In this document: positions 52,101 to 59,892 of the stretch, one piece after another
How the letters are laid out: each line of letters opens with the position of its first letter
Numbering within the stretch: position 1 is the first letter of the stretch
From: UMGS1484 sp045593325
Lineage (GTDB): Bacteria > Bacillota > Clostridia > Oscillospirales > Acutalibacteraceae
NCBI GenBank assembly: GCA_045593325.1
Contig: JAZNWL010000046.1
Location: 1-61,667 of the forward strand
Reading direction: 5' to 3'
DNA length: 61,667 bases
The notes under the pieces: generated by a model
Database searches by the model: none
Told to the model about the DNA's origin: nothing
The model's input: only the letters and a program-made list of their open reading frames with translations
Program-made: the position numbers and the translations under genes

Positions 52101-53220
52101 GGATTGAAATCAGAACAGGGATAGACAGCCCACGCGCTTGTATTTCTTGCAATAACATTGACCACTGGTGCTCTCCAGGAATTACATCAATGTAAATAAT
52201 GATATTATTACTGTGTTTTGCCAGCCCAATAAGCGCAGACACAAGATTCTCTGCTTGAGCTTGCGAAGAAACTGAACGCACACAAAATACAAATTCTTCC
52301 GGATAATTATCAATTAGATATCGGTAGCAAAGAGTGGATTTTCCTTGACCCGAAACGCCTTTGACAAGAGCAACCCCATTGTTTTGGATAACACTATCAA
52401 TTCTTTCTAACCATGTATCTCTTCTAAAATCCAACCCCATTCTTATGTATGTCGGGTGTGAGGATACGCCTTCAGCGAACTCGTTTTCCAATTCCAGTTG
52501 CTCTCTATTTAGAACAAACTCATCTAGACGTACAAGCGACTTTCCATACTCTTTAAAATATCCGTCTATACTTGTAATATCGGTTGCAATTTTATGCAGA
52601 GTATCTTGCCACAACAACAAACTGGTGAATCCTTTCGATTTAGAAAGATTCGAAACATATTGGACCAATAACGCTTGTACTAAATCAGGAGCGCTCATGG
52701 CAGGAACGTATGTTGAAATTTGTTCTTTAATACCTTGTTCTAACTGATTAATAGTGACTTTTTCAAATACCAATGCTTCTACAAACCAAATAGCATTTTC
52801 TTTGGATAAACCGTGATTGTTAACGAGTTTTTGAATCAATTGTTCTTTTACTCCGTCAACATTATTTCTCAATCCTAATAGTTCTGCTCCTAAATTGCCA
52901 AAATACACCACTTTAACGCAATTAAAATCTTTGTCTGATGTATGAAATGAACACATCCTGTTGAAGAAACCTTCACCGTTTCTTGACGTTTTGGTTGAAG
53001 CAAGGCTTGATAGCGTTAAATCGGAGGAAATATTTTTAACTTGAACTGCTTCAATAATTTTATCTCCGTATTTTACAACCAAGTCCTCTATGTCTTCTGG
53101 ATAGAACTGATATCCGTCGGTGTCACAAATGACTCTGGAAGCAATATAAAGCGTTTGAGAAGAGAAACCCTTCCAAGCAGCTTGTGCTCCAATATCTGAT
53201 TTTTTAAAAGAATAGTTCAT
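49177..53220 (-). CDS. Cap4/DUF4297-like nuclease fused to a STAND-type NTPase
   Basis: 1347 residues. N terminus: G-F-S-S-Q-T-L-Y-I-A, then EDIEDLVV and AVQVKN, the PD-(D/E)xK arrangement of Cap4-like nucleases (D near 48, QxK near 64). Central P-loop at about 285, GVSGQGKST, a hydrophobic beta strand IIIYIDV as likely Walker B, and VLISIRDED downstream, as in STAND/Avs-type ATPases. The last 800 residues have no recognised repeats. ATG 53220 is eight bases after GAGG; the GTG three codons earlier is less likely. This build matches antiphage sensor-effectors, where the C terminus recognises a viral protein and the nuclease is released. The type is not one I can name. Confidence 0.75.
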   Translation of the reverse strand: MNYSFKKSDIGAQAAWKGFSSQTLYIASRVICDTDGYQFYPEDIEDLVVKYGDKIIEAVQVKNISSDLTLSSLASTKTSRNGEGFFNRMCSFHTSDKDFNCVKVVYFGNLGAELLGLRNNVDGVKEQLIQKLVNNHGLSKENAIWFVEALVFEKVTINQLEQGIKEQISTYVPAMSAPDLVQALLVQYVSNLSKSKGFTSLLLWQDTLHKIATDITSIDGYFKEYGKSLVRLDEFVLNREQLELENEFAEGVSSHPTYIRMGLDFRRDTWLERIDSVIQNNGVALVKGVSGQGKSTLCYRYLIDNYPEEFVFCVRSVSSQAQAENLVSALIGLAKHSNNIIIYIDVIPGEHQWSMLLQEIQARGLSIPVLISIRDEDFNMTRINGKSINYDIIELLLTEDEARNIYDKYTASCPHSELRSFDEAWSSFGSHGPLIEFVYWLTKNQSLTERLNQQIDNLLLEQTPDSWFDILNLACFSGKLGCSISYDKTKTLLNCDTMHSALKRFSDEYLLKISDDGLYIETLHPVRARIIYDLICQKNGDYSNQLIISALKCVKSENVKILLLDYFTNHPYSKNMIERIANLEFSNWLAYGDVIKVMLWLDAKRYVESNCNVINDVIEERGKGWLCFLPLDLTGIDRPNELIAEGMLDLSIIVDKDAMKSAIQKVKDSLTSLIIDYEATDIFINKSRYPTTIPKVDYEWSMFGYSLFWLSKRQVSVSLAFTSDELIDNLINVDLQAGADAVRGLYEHSSLIEYYEKLRTLLEQMIINDLQVITYEISDEEIACKFVPPSVGQNTAPENTKNINQYWRIRMLDILKQLYPQVDYIDIELLGVDLLKDLGIAPLDYKIHISKEKRHNGWISEVNSWVKTRIDFSLRPLSWNDYISEIDSLRIISNNLVSATIKSLDGCYRKKKLGKENWEKVVTGVAAFKKFFFAENRLPTSAVDPYCLYTESMQKEPSEKVESIVQFTSFDKYKTFRKSLSETFSSLENFYNQFSDILVLRLKYQPIDTNKNGRLSLYNLHSAAKNLATFTAEYDHLFSQYSTLPVDFAIQETENLLTLVNVWNYVLNNPIRGLSIAYDARQKYRKGQNYFTQTLANAALTAGCSLSVVQDQAYVISEFDFSTNDNTLEGEYSRIVLEMRKIFEDAIPFSSNRWFVETKNITIAYLPTINGVPLGVGFSIPFYKLLDTDTEHISDSMLPCELSPSLYETLGIKQISNLSVWNSGMKCVGTIRTLLEQYTLVLDNVTSAICENGWETYSSSLCENIDTSWNEFERIIPLIENLHVNIEDEKAEWLNCIKIFYGYRNNILDCIKKRDNVSHVIDDANTIAAIMLLLLQDVTDLNIKGEV

Positions 53221-53249
53221 TTGTGTCACCTCGGATTATATTTCTCTTG

Positions 53250-55865
53250 TTACAGATCTTTCATAATATCCACAAAATCATCTACGGTATAAGCACCATC
53301 AAGATTCACGTGGTCAAAGACCATAAAGTATCTGTAGTTGCCGCCGCTTTGTGCTGCCCAATGACGACCAAGCTTCAGCTTCGTCTTACTGTCGCTGTTG
53401 TCACGATCGTCGCCCTTAGTCTCAATCATAACAATTTTACCCGATTTGGTTTTCACAACAAAATCAGGATAATGATTGATAAAGCCGTTGATCCTAAAGC
53501 CCTTTCGGTCAATGATACGATGCCACCATTGAATATTTTTAAGTCCCACTACATAGTCAAGAACTCTTGATTCAAAGTTGTTCATATCGTTCTTTTCGGC
53601 CTCATAGAGCGAATAAGGAATGGAATCTGTGGTATCAGCAGGGGTAATTACCGGCGGGAATTCATAATTCTCTCGACACACCACCTTGCCGCTATCAAGC
53701 CATCTGTAGAATTGTTGCTCTCTATATGCATCTTCCAAGGCTTCGATTTTCTGCTGAATCTTTTTGGCATATACGGGGATAGCTGTTTCCATTGCAGCAA
53801 TCTCATCTTCCGTCATATTCTCAACAATTCTATGAACATACGCATTGATATCGCTTGTTGCATAACGGTTATTTTTGTTGAGCTGACCGCAGATCATAGC
53901 TGTGCAACTTTTGATTTTTGCTTCAGGAGGCAGTTGTGCTAAGTAATCGCGCAGATATTCGCTTTCCTCTTTAGATGCTCTCTTATACTTAGGAACGGCA
54001 TCGCCTTGCTCCTGTAGATCAACACGATACATCTCTCCGGTTGCCAGTTCAAAGCTGATCTGGGCATCCTGACCGCTTAGTGTAAAGCCTTCAGAAAGGT
54101 TTTCGGGCTCAAGCAACTCGTACTCATCACCGAACAAATCGGGAGTCGTTTGAATAAAGAACTGAGGAATACGTAAATCGGCTACCGACTCCTTATAGCA
54201 AGCTTGTACGGCATTTTGTTTAAGCATATCGCCCAGTTCACCTCCCGTAAATCCGAAATCATCGTTACTTTCTACTTCTGTGTTATATTGCTGTGTTTGT
54301 GTAGCTGCCTGCTGAATCATATCTGCGACTTGTGCACTCGGGTTTTCAGCCGTTGTTTCAATGTGTGTTCTAACCTCTTCAACAGAAATATCGGTAAAAT
54401 CATCTTCCTGTTTACTTACCATCGGCATTTCAAGCTGTTCACCCGGAGTCTGAGGAACAACGGGCGTGATCGGCTGAACCTCACTGGTAAACTCACCGAC
54501 TCTGTAATCCTTGCGACTGAATCCTGCCTTATTAAGACCGGTCACAATGTTCTCCAATGTATTTCTGAAATCATTGGAGCAAGTCAATACATAAGAGGTG
54601 TTGAGCAACGATGCAGAATGTGTCTTCGCATAAGGCTGACGCAAAATACGTCCAACGATCTGCTCAACATCGACAGTAGAGGTCTTATTGGCAAGAGAAG
54701 CAAGAATATACGCAAAGGGACAATCCCAACCTTCTTTAAGCGCATTAACCGTAATAATATAACGAATTTTGCAGTCCTTGCTCATCAGGTCAACATTTCT
54801 GATATCGTCCACTTCCGAGGTTTTGATAGCAATCTCTTCTTCGGGAATACCAATATCTATTAGAGTTTGTTTGATCTTCTGATAGGTATCCGTTTCTTTA
54901 CCTTTCAGATTAGGCTGAGCTTGGAACAGGACAATGGGACGAATGTATTCACCGCCAGCATCCTCTTGCGCTTTGGCCTGCAATTCGATGCTACCACGCA
55001 GTTGAATAGCGTCCTGTATCACGCTCTGACGAGTTGTGCGGTTATATACAACAACAGGAAGCTTAACCATGTGTTCCTTTTTAAGTTCTCTTGCGTCCAC
55101 ATAGCAAAGAATATTACTATTCTTTCGCGGTGTAGCGGTCAGATCCAACACGAAAGATGGATTGAGTCTGTTCAGCATTTCAACACTCAAATCAGAACCG
55201 GCATTATGGCTTTCATCCACAATAGTAACAGGAGACAACTGACGCAACACCTGGATGAGTGCTGTATCAGGTGTATCAGCTAAGAGAGTTTCTTTGTCGT
55301 TGAAATATTCAGCAAAACGCAAAAGATTCCCGTTTTCCTGATATACCTTACGAACGTCCTTCTTTTTGCTGTCGATACGCAGAGAACCATAACTTAAAAT
55401 GCAGACAGTAAGCATTTCTCTAACGGTATCAGGAGAAAAATTGTGTCCGTTCAACAATTGTTCTTTCGTATATACACCTACACGGCCTGCAAAATCCGCT
55501 TCTAATTTTTGGCGGTACGGATGATTGATATCCGAAAGAGTCTTGATCGTCTGATTAAGAATAGGATCAGACGGAACAAGCCAAACGACCACCTTGGGCT
55601 TGTCCTTCGGCATTTCATCAAAGATACGTTTAACCGAAGAACACGCCATAAATGTTTTTCCACCGCCGGTGGGTACTTTCATACAAACGTGCGGCACACC
55701 CTTGATAGCATTATTATATGTAGGCACTCCGCCAAGACCTACGCCGATATCCTGACGACGCCAGTATTCTTCCCACGCAGCAAAGAGGTTCGCCGTATTG
55801 TTTACGCAATCCATATAGGAAGATAGATTGCGCATAACGCTTTTTTGATAGTTCTTTAATTCCAT
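53250..55865 (-). CDS. type III restriction enzyme Res subunit
   Basis: An 871-residue ATP-dependent helicase-nuclease. P-loop VPTGGGKTFMA, DEAD-like DESH, motif III-like LTATP, and motif VI QIVGRILRQP. The C-terminal PD-(D/E)xK is seen as YPDFVVKTKSGKIVMIETKGD (D and E-x-K, shortened). Its partner Mod gene is 12 bases upstream; AAGGAGG precedes the ATG. Res and Mod together cut DNA with two unmodified head-to-head sites. Confidence 0.93.
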   Translation of the reverse strand: MELKNYQKSVMRNLSSYMDCVNNTANLFAAWEEYWRRQDIGVGLGGVPTYNNAIKGVPHVCMKVPTGGGKTFMACSSVKRIFDEMPKDKPKVVVWLVPSDPILNQTIKTLSDINHPYRQKLEADFAGRVGVYTKEQLLNGHNFSPDTVREMLTVCILSYGSLRIDSKKKDVRKVYQENGNLLRFAEYFNDKETLLADTPDTALIQVLRQLSPVTIVDESHNAGSDLSVEMLNRLNPSFVLDLTATPRKNSNILCYVDARELKKEHMVKLPVVVYNRTTRQSVIQDAIQLRGSIELQAKAQEDAGGEYIRPIVLFQAQPNLKGKETDTYQKIKQTLIDIGIPEEEIAIKTSEVDDIRNVDLMSKDCKIRYIITVNALKEGWDCPFAYILASLANKTSTVDVEQIVGRILRQPYAKTHSASLLNTSYVLTCSNDFRNTLENIVTGLNKAGFSRKDYRVGEFTSEVQPITPVVPQTPGEQLEMPMVSKQEDDFTDISVEEVRTHIETTAENPSAQVADMIQQAATQTQQYNTEVESNDDFGFTGGELGDMLKQNAVQACYKESVADLRIPQFFIQTTPDLFGDEYELLEPENLSEGFTLSGQDAQISFELATGEMYRVDLQEQGDAVPKYKRASKEESEYLRDYLAQLPPEAKIKSCTAMICGQLNKNNRYATSDINAYVHRIVENMTEDEIAAMETAIPVYAKKIQQKIEALEDAYREQQFYRWLDSGKVVCRENYEFPPVITPADTTDSIPYSLYEAEKNDMNNFESRVLDYVVGLKNIQWWHRIIDRKGFRINGFINHYPDFVVKTKSGKIVMIETKGDDRDNSDSKTKLKLGRHWAAQSGGNYRYFMVFDHVNLDGAYTVDDFVDIMKDL

Positions 55866-55877
55866 AGTTCCGCCTCC

Positions 55878-57572
55878 TTACAGTTTGGTGATATCACGCG
55901 GAATTTTTTTAAATGTGATGTGATATTTTTCAAGTTCTGCATCAGACAATGTACACAGATCTGCATAAATAACATAACTGTCCGCCTTTGTCTTAATTGT
56001 ATGCAAAAAAACTCTGCTCAAGGTGGTGACATTCTCTTTGTCATAGTAGAAGTAATACGCCGTAGTAATGTGAGTGCCAAGATAGTAGGGTTCATCATCT
56101 TTGAAAGGTGCAAGGCGTGATTTTGTCTCCGTGAAATAAACATATTCACGGATTTTATCAACACCAACCGTTTCATTCAGTTCATCACCATTCATCAGTG
56201 TGTCGCCTAATTCATAGTAACTGAAGTTGCCGCCAGTGCCTGATACAAATGTTTTGCCCGACTGATAACCATCTATGGTCTTTCGTACACGTTCTGCAGT
56301 TTTTGTCTCGGCATACTCCAACATTTCAATCAAAATGAATTTTCTCGCTCCTTTATCTTTGTTCAATTTAAGAACCGCGTGAGCTGTTGAGCCAGAGCCT
56401 GCAAAACTGTCCAAAATGATATCGCCTTGGTTAGTAACCATTTCAATTAATTGTGCAAGAATTTCTGGATCTTTGGGAAAATCAAAACTGCCCTTTCCTA
56501 GCATTTGATCAACCATAGCAGATGCACCGCGACCATCTCTGTAAAAGACGCTTGAAAAAGGTTCTTTATCGACATCTTTGAGATAACTTTTACGGCACGG
56601 GATAGTTTCGTGCGTCTCACCGAAATGAATCCTTGGAGGATTCTCTGCAAGGGCAGCTTTGGTATGTTCTTCATCCCATCTCCATCCAGTTGCTGGTTTT
56701 TTACAAGGCATTCCCGTAATGGGATGAATAATATCATATCTAGGACGGTTTTCTCGGCCGTCATTGGGACCCGCAAAATTATCAGGAAAATACAAGCCAC
56801 GATCATCAGAAAAACAATAATGTTTTTGATTTCTGCATGGTGAATCAGTGGGAAGAGATTTATACCACTTCTTCATTTCTTTCTGTATGGTTAAATGATC
56901 CTGTCCATACTTGTTGCGCAACGCATCATAATGTGAGAATATCTCACCTAGACCTTGTTTTTCTCTACGCCACATCACCTTGTTTGCAGTCATCTCAGCT
57001 TTATTTGCAACATAAATAACAATGTATTCATGTGCTACAGAAATCAATTTAGCGTCTCCCTTTTTTGAACCTTGCCAAACACAAGTTGCGACAAAATTAT
57101 TCGCACCAAATACTTCATCGCACAGCAATCTCAAGTTGTATAATTCATTGTCATCAATGCTTATAAGGATAACGCCATCTTTAGATAATAGTTTTTGAAG
57201 TAATTTTAAGCGGGGATACATCATGCACAACCATTTGTCGTGACGAGACAAATCTTCACCCTCCTTACCAACAACTTCACCGAGCCACTTCTTAATATTG
57301 GGATCATTGACGTTATCGTTGTATACCCAGTTTTCATTACCAGTATTGTACGGAGGATCTATGTAGATACACTTAATACGACCTTCGTATTGAGGCAACA
57401 ACGATTTGAGTGCAGAAAGATTATCACCATGAATAATCATGTTTTCACTGCCATTATCCTCGGTATGTTTTCCATTTTCATCATAACTATATTGACGCTC
57501 CAAAACACGGTAAGGAACATCCAAATGATGATTGATAACTTTATCTTTTCCAATCCAATCAAGCGTTGGCAT
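55878..57572 (-). CDS. type III DNA methyltransferase Mod subunit
   Basis: 564 residues. Catalytic motif IV is DPPYNTG with NMIIHGDNLSAL before it, and the SAM-binding motif I is DSFAGSGSTAHA. This order (IV before I) is beta-class N6-adenine. The target-recognition region is about 150-350. Start after GGAGG, 2 bases behind the membrane-protein gene. It modifies one strand of an asymmetric site; the site cannot be read from sequence. Confidence 0.93.
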   Translation of the reverse strand: MPTLDWIGKDKVINHHLDVPYRVLERQYSYDENGKHTEDNGSENMIIHGDNLSALKSLLPQYEGRIKCIYIDPPYNTGNENWVYNDNVNDPNIKKWLGEVVGKEGEDLSRHDKWLCMMYPRLKLLQKLLSKDGVILISIDDNELYNLRLLCDEVFGANNFVATCVWQGSKKGDAKLISVAHEYIVIYVANKAEMTANKVMWRREKQGLGEIFSHYDALRNKYGQDHLTIQKEMKKWYKSLPTDSPCRNQKHYCFSDDRGLYFPDNFAGPNDGRENRPRYDIIHPITGMPCKKPATGWRWDEEHTKAALAENPPRIHFGETHETIPCRKSYLKDVDKEPFSSVFYRDGRGASAMVDQMLGKGSFDFPKDPEILAQLIEMVTNQGDIILDSFAGSGSTAHAVLKLNKDKGARKFILIEMLEYAETKTAERVRKTIDGYQSGKTFVSGTGGNFSYYELGDTLMNGDELNETVGVDKIREYVYFTETKSRLAPFKDDEPYYLGTHITTAYYFYYDKENVTTLSRVFLHTIKTKADSYVIYADLCTLSDAELEKYHITFKKIPRDITKL

Positions 57573-57574
57573 AG

Positions 57575-58486
57575 TTATTTATCCTCCTCGTCTTTCTCGG
57601 TGTGTCCATAGGCACTCATCAGTACAAGAACGGTATAGTAGTACATATCTTCTTGTGACTGAATTCGATATTCATCAAACGGAATTCCTCGCCATTCATC
57701 ATTATTAGGAATGATATTGTGAGCCAACATTGCTATACAACCACTAATTATCATTCTCATTACCCAAAAAGTTACATCACTCTCTTGTCTAGAGTTTGCA
57801 ATGCTATTCCATACAACATCAATTGGAGCAGGTTCGTTTTTGCTGTTTTCATCATCTTGTTCAAGCACATACAAATACTCATCCATATATAATGTAAGAT
57901 CATGCTTTGTATTAAAAGACTTTTGTATTGACGTTAATAACGGTGTCTCAAAACAAGATGGATTAATATCATTTATGGGATACTGTGAGTAATATTGAAA
58001 ACCTCTATGAAAATACTTTGCTCCATCATATAGAAACTCACTTGTTCCTAAACCACAACGCTTTATATCATTACGATATTTTTCCACGAACTCGCCAATC
58101 GCACTAAAAGAAATATTACTAACAGAAGCAGTATTCGTCTGCTTAAGGATTTCCTTTTGAAGTTCGGAACTGCACATATTGAATCGAGTGTAGATATTCC
58201 TCGCGTGTCTGTGATTGGGGTATAGCATAGAAGCTATCTGACAAAGCGGTAAAAAATCCAATTCGCCTTCGTTGTCAATGATAAACATTTTTGCTGTATC
58301 TCGAACACTTTTTTCTTGCGCTTTTTTCTCATATTCTTCTCTTTCTTTTTCGTGGTGTCTTTGCAACCAATATATCGCCAGAGAGACAAAAATTGTTGCA
58401 ATCAAAGAAAGTCCGCCTATAATTATTTGAATGAAATCTGCAATAGGAATTCCCCAGATCATACCATTTTGTCCTTCCTGAATCAT
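57575..58486 (-). CDS. membrane-anchored protein of unknown function in the defence operon
   Basis: 303 residues. One N-terminal membrane helix (about 14-41), then a highly charged helix, H-E-K-E-R-E-E-Y-E-K-K-A-Q-E-K, probably a coiled coil, and a cytoplasmic domain with alternating helices and no catalytic motif I recognise. It overlaps fic by four bases (ATGA) and precedes mod by two. A role with Fic or as a membrane effector of the operon is possible but not shown. Confidence 0.7.
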   Translation of the reverse strand: MIQEGQNGMIWGIPIADFIQIIIGGLSLIATIFVSLAIYWLQRHHEKEREEYEKKAQEKSVRDTAKMFIIDNEGELDFLPLCQIASMLYPNHRHARNIYTRFNMCSSELQKEILKQTNTASVSNISFSAIGEFVEKYRNDIKRCGLGTSEFLYDGAKYFHRGFQYYSQYPINDINPSCFETPLLTSIQKSFNTKHDLTLYMDEYLYVLEQDDENSKNEPAPIDVVWNSIANSRQESDVTFWVMRMIISGCIAMLAHNIIPNNDEWRGIPFDEYRIQSQEDMYYYTVLVLMSAYGHTEKDEEDK

Positions 58487-59088
58487 AATTCTTCCGTTTT
58501 GAAGGTCGTATAACCTTCATAGTAGTAGCTGTGGTCGATACCTTTCATATAGACTTCACGGCTATTGATGTCATCAGTTAGGGCAGCCTTCAGAATATGC
58601 TTGATTTCAATATCCTTGATAGGGCTGCGCTCCATTGCAAGCAGGTAGTCCTCTTTATCCACCTTGCTCCAATCGACCACTTTGCCGATTTCCTTTTTGA
58701 ATATGCAATCCAGCCAGATGCGGGTGCTTCTACCATTGCCCTCACGGAAGGGGTGGGCGATATTCATTTCCACGTACTTTTCCACGATTTCATCAAAAGT
58801 GGACTGGGGCATCTTGTCGATATTGGCAAGCGCCGCTTCAAGGTACATAAGCGGAGCGAAACGGAAGTTGCCCTTTGCGATATTCACGGTGCGAAGCTCG
58901 CCGGCAAAGTCGTAGATCTCGTCAAAGAGGTATTTATGAATAGCTTTTAGCGAAGCGAATGTTCCTACTTCAAAGTTGTCCAGCAAGCCGTTTTCAAACA
59001 ACTCTACGGCCTTTTTCTTGCTGATCCGTTCCTCCGCTTCTGCGAGCTCGGGAGAGCTGATAATGCCAAGTTTGTTTTCAAGTGCCAT
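58483..59088 (-). CDS. Fic-domain protein (AMPylase-type toxin)
   Basis: 201 residues with the complete Fic motif HPFREGNGRSTR (112-123), including catalytic His and phosphate-binding residues. Fic enzymes transfer AMP or other groups to proteins. No inhibitory S/T-x-x-x-E-G/N helix is obvious in the chain, so an outside antitoxin is expected; the upstream XRE protein is the candidate. ATG 59088 overlaps the regulator stop; longer forms have no site. Confidence 0.9.
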   Translation of the reverse strand: MALENKLGIISSPELAEAEERISKKKAVELFENGLLDNFEVGTFASLKAIHKYLFDEIYDFAGELRTVNIAKGNFRFAPLMYLEAALANIDKMPQSTFDEIVEKYVEMNIAHPFREGNGRSTRIWLDCIFKKEIGKVVDWSKVDKEDYLLAMERSPIKDIEIKHILKAALTDDINSREVYMKGIDHSYYYEGYTTFKTEEL

Positions 59089-59089
59089 A

Positions 59090-59311
59090 TTATTTGTCCC
59101 CCTTTGCTTCATCGGGGACGAACTCCATAATGTCGTCCACATTGCAACCAAGGGCAGCGCAAACTTTGCCCAGGGTGTCCACCTGAACAGATTCGTTTCT
59201 TCCCATCTTCGCCATAGCGTTGGAAGTGATGCCCGATAGCTTAACAAGCTCGGTCTTTTTAAGTCCTCTATCAATAAGTAATTTCCACAATTTATTGTAA
59301 CTGATAGCCAT
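59090..59311 (-). CDS. XRE-family regulator, putative antitoxin or operon repressor
   Basis: 73 residues: MAISYNKLWKLLIDRGLKKTELVKLSGITSNAMAK, N-terminal helix and HTH, ending with L-G-K-V-C-A-A-L-G-C-N-V-D-D-I-M. GGAGG six bases upstream sets the start at 59311. It is the first gene of the defence operon and likely represses its promoter or neutralises Fic. Confidence 0.88.
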   Translation of the reverse strand: MAISYNKLWKLLIDRGLKKTELVKLSGITSNAMAKMGRNESVQVDTLGKVCAALGCNVDDIMEFVPDEAKGDK

Positions 59312-59342
59312 AGGAAACCTCCGAAGGTTAGTATATACAGAT

Positions 59343-59371
59343 ATTATACCACAATTTGCGGATATTTTCAA
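59343..59371 (-). promoter_or_regulatory. promoter of the defence operon
   Basis: TTGAAA (59366-59371), 17 bases, perfect TATAAT (59343-59348) with an extended TGG. No other strong promoter was seen between here and 47.2 kb. Confidence 0.75.
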
Positions 59372-59446
59372 TTATTTTTCAATGGTTTTCAAAATAAAAT
59401 TGAGTTTTTCAAGTTTCAGGCGCATTAATAACTTTTCCTTAATAAA

Positions 59447-59475
59447 AAAAGACGTTGCAACGAAGCAACGTCTTT
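59447..59475 (-). terminator. terminator of the MATE-NifX-like pair
   Basis: AAAGACGTTGC and GCAACGTCTTT form a perfect stem followed by TTTTTTATT on the minus strand. Confidence 0.85.
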
Positions 59476-59481
59476 GTTGAT

Positions 59482-59892
59482 TTAATGACAACCGTGGGAA
59501 CCGCAGTTACTGCCGCAGCCGTGGGAACCACAGGTGTGTCCTTCACCGTGGTGATGGTCGTGGTGGTCACACTTGGCTTCGGGGTCATAGTTTAAATTGT
59601 TTACAAGGAAAGCCTCCACTGCCTCGTCTGCATTACCGTGGACACCGCCAAAGAGCTTGATACCTGCCTGGGCAAGTGCTATCTGTGCACCGCCGCCGAT
59701 GCCGCCGCAAATAAGGACGTCTGCATTCAGTGCAGAAAGAAGTCCTGCTAATGCGCCGTGGCCGCTACCGTTGGTATCCACTACTTCTGCATTTACGATT
59801 TTGCCATCCTCTACTTCGTAGAGCTTAAACTGTGCGGTATGACCGAAGTGCTGAAAGATCTGTCCATTTTCATAGGTTACTGCAATTTTCAT
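59482..59892 (-). CDS. NifX/NifB-type iron-molybdenum cofactor domain protein with a His/Cys tail
   Basis: 136 residues. N-terminal domain (1-105) of the dinitrogenase FeMo-cofactor family: MKIAVTYENGQIFQHFGHT, then G-A-L-A-G-L-L and ICGGIGGGAQIAL. The C-terminal 30 residues carry about ten His and five Cys (DHHDHHHGEGHTCG...), a likely metal-binding tail. Nitrogen fixation genes are absent, so a general Fe-S or metal role is more probable. It overlaps the MATE gene by four bases. Confidence 0.85.
   Translation of the reverse strand: MKIAVTYENGQIFQHFGHTAQFKLYEVEDGKIVNAEVVDTNGSGHGALAGLLSALNADVLICGGIGGGAQIALAQAGIKLFGGVHGNADEAVEAFLVNNLNYDPEAKCDHHDHHHGEGHTCGSHGCGSNCGSHGCH

Noticed and set aside
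47190..59371. An integrated prophage or conjugative element
   Set aside because: No integrase, structural, relaxase or replication gene and no attachment repeats were seen at the island borders; only defence genes.
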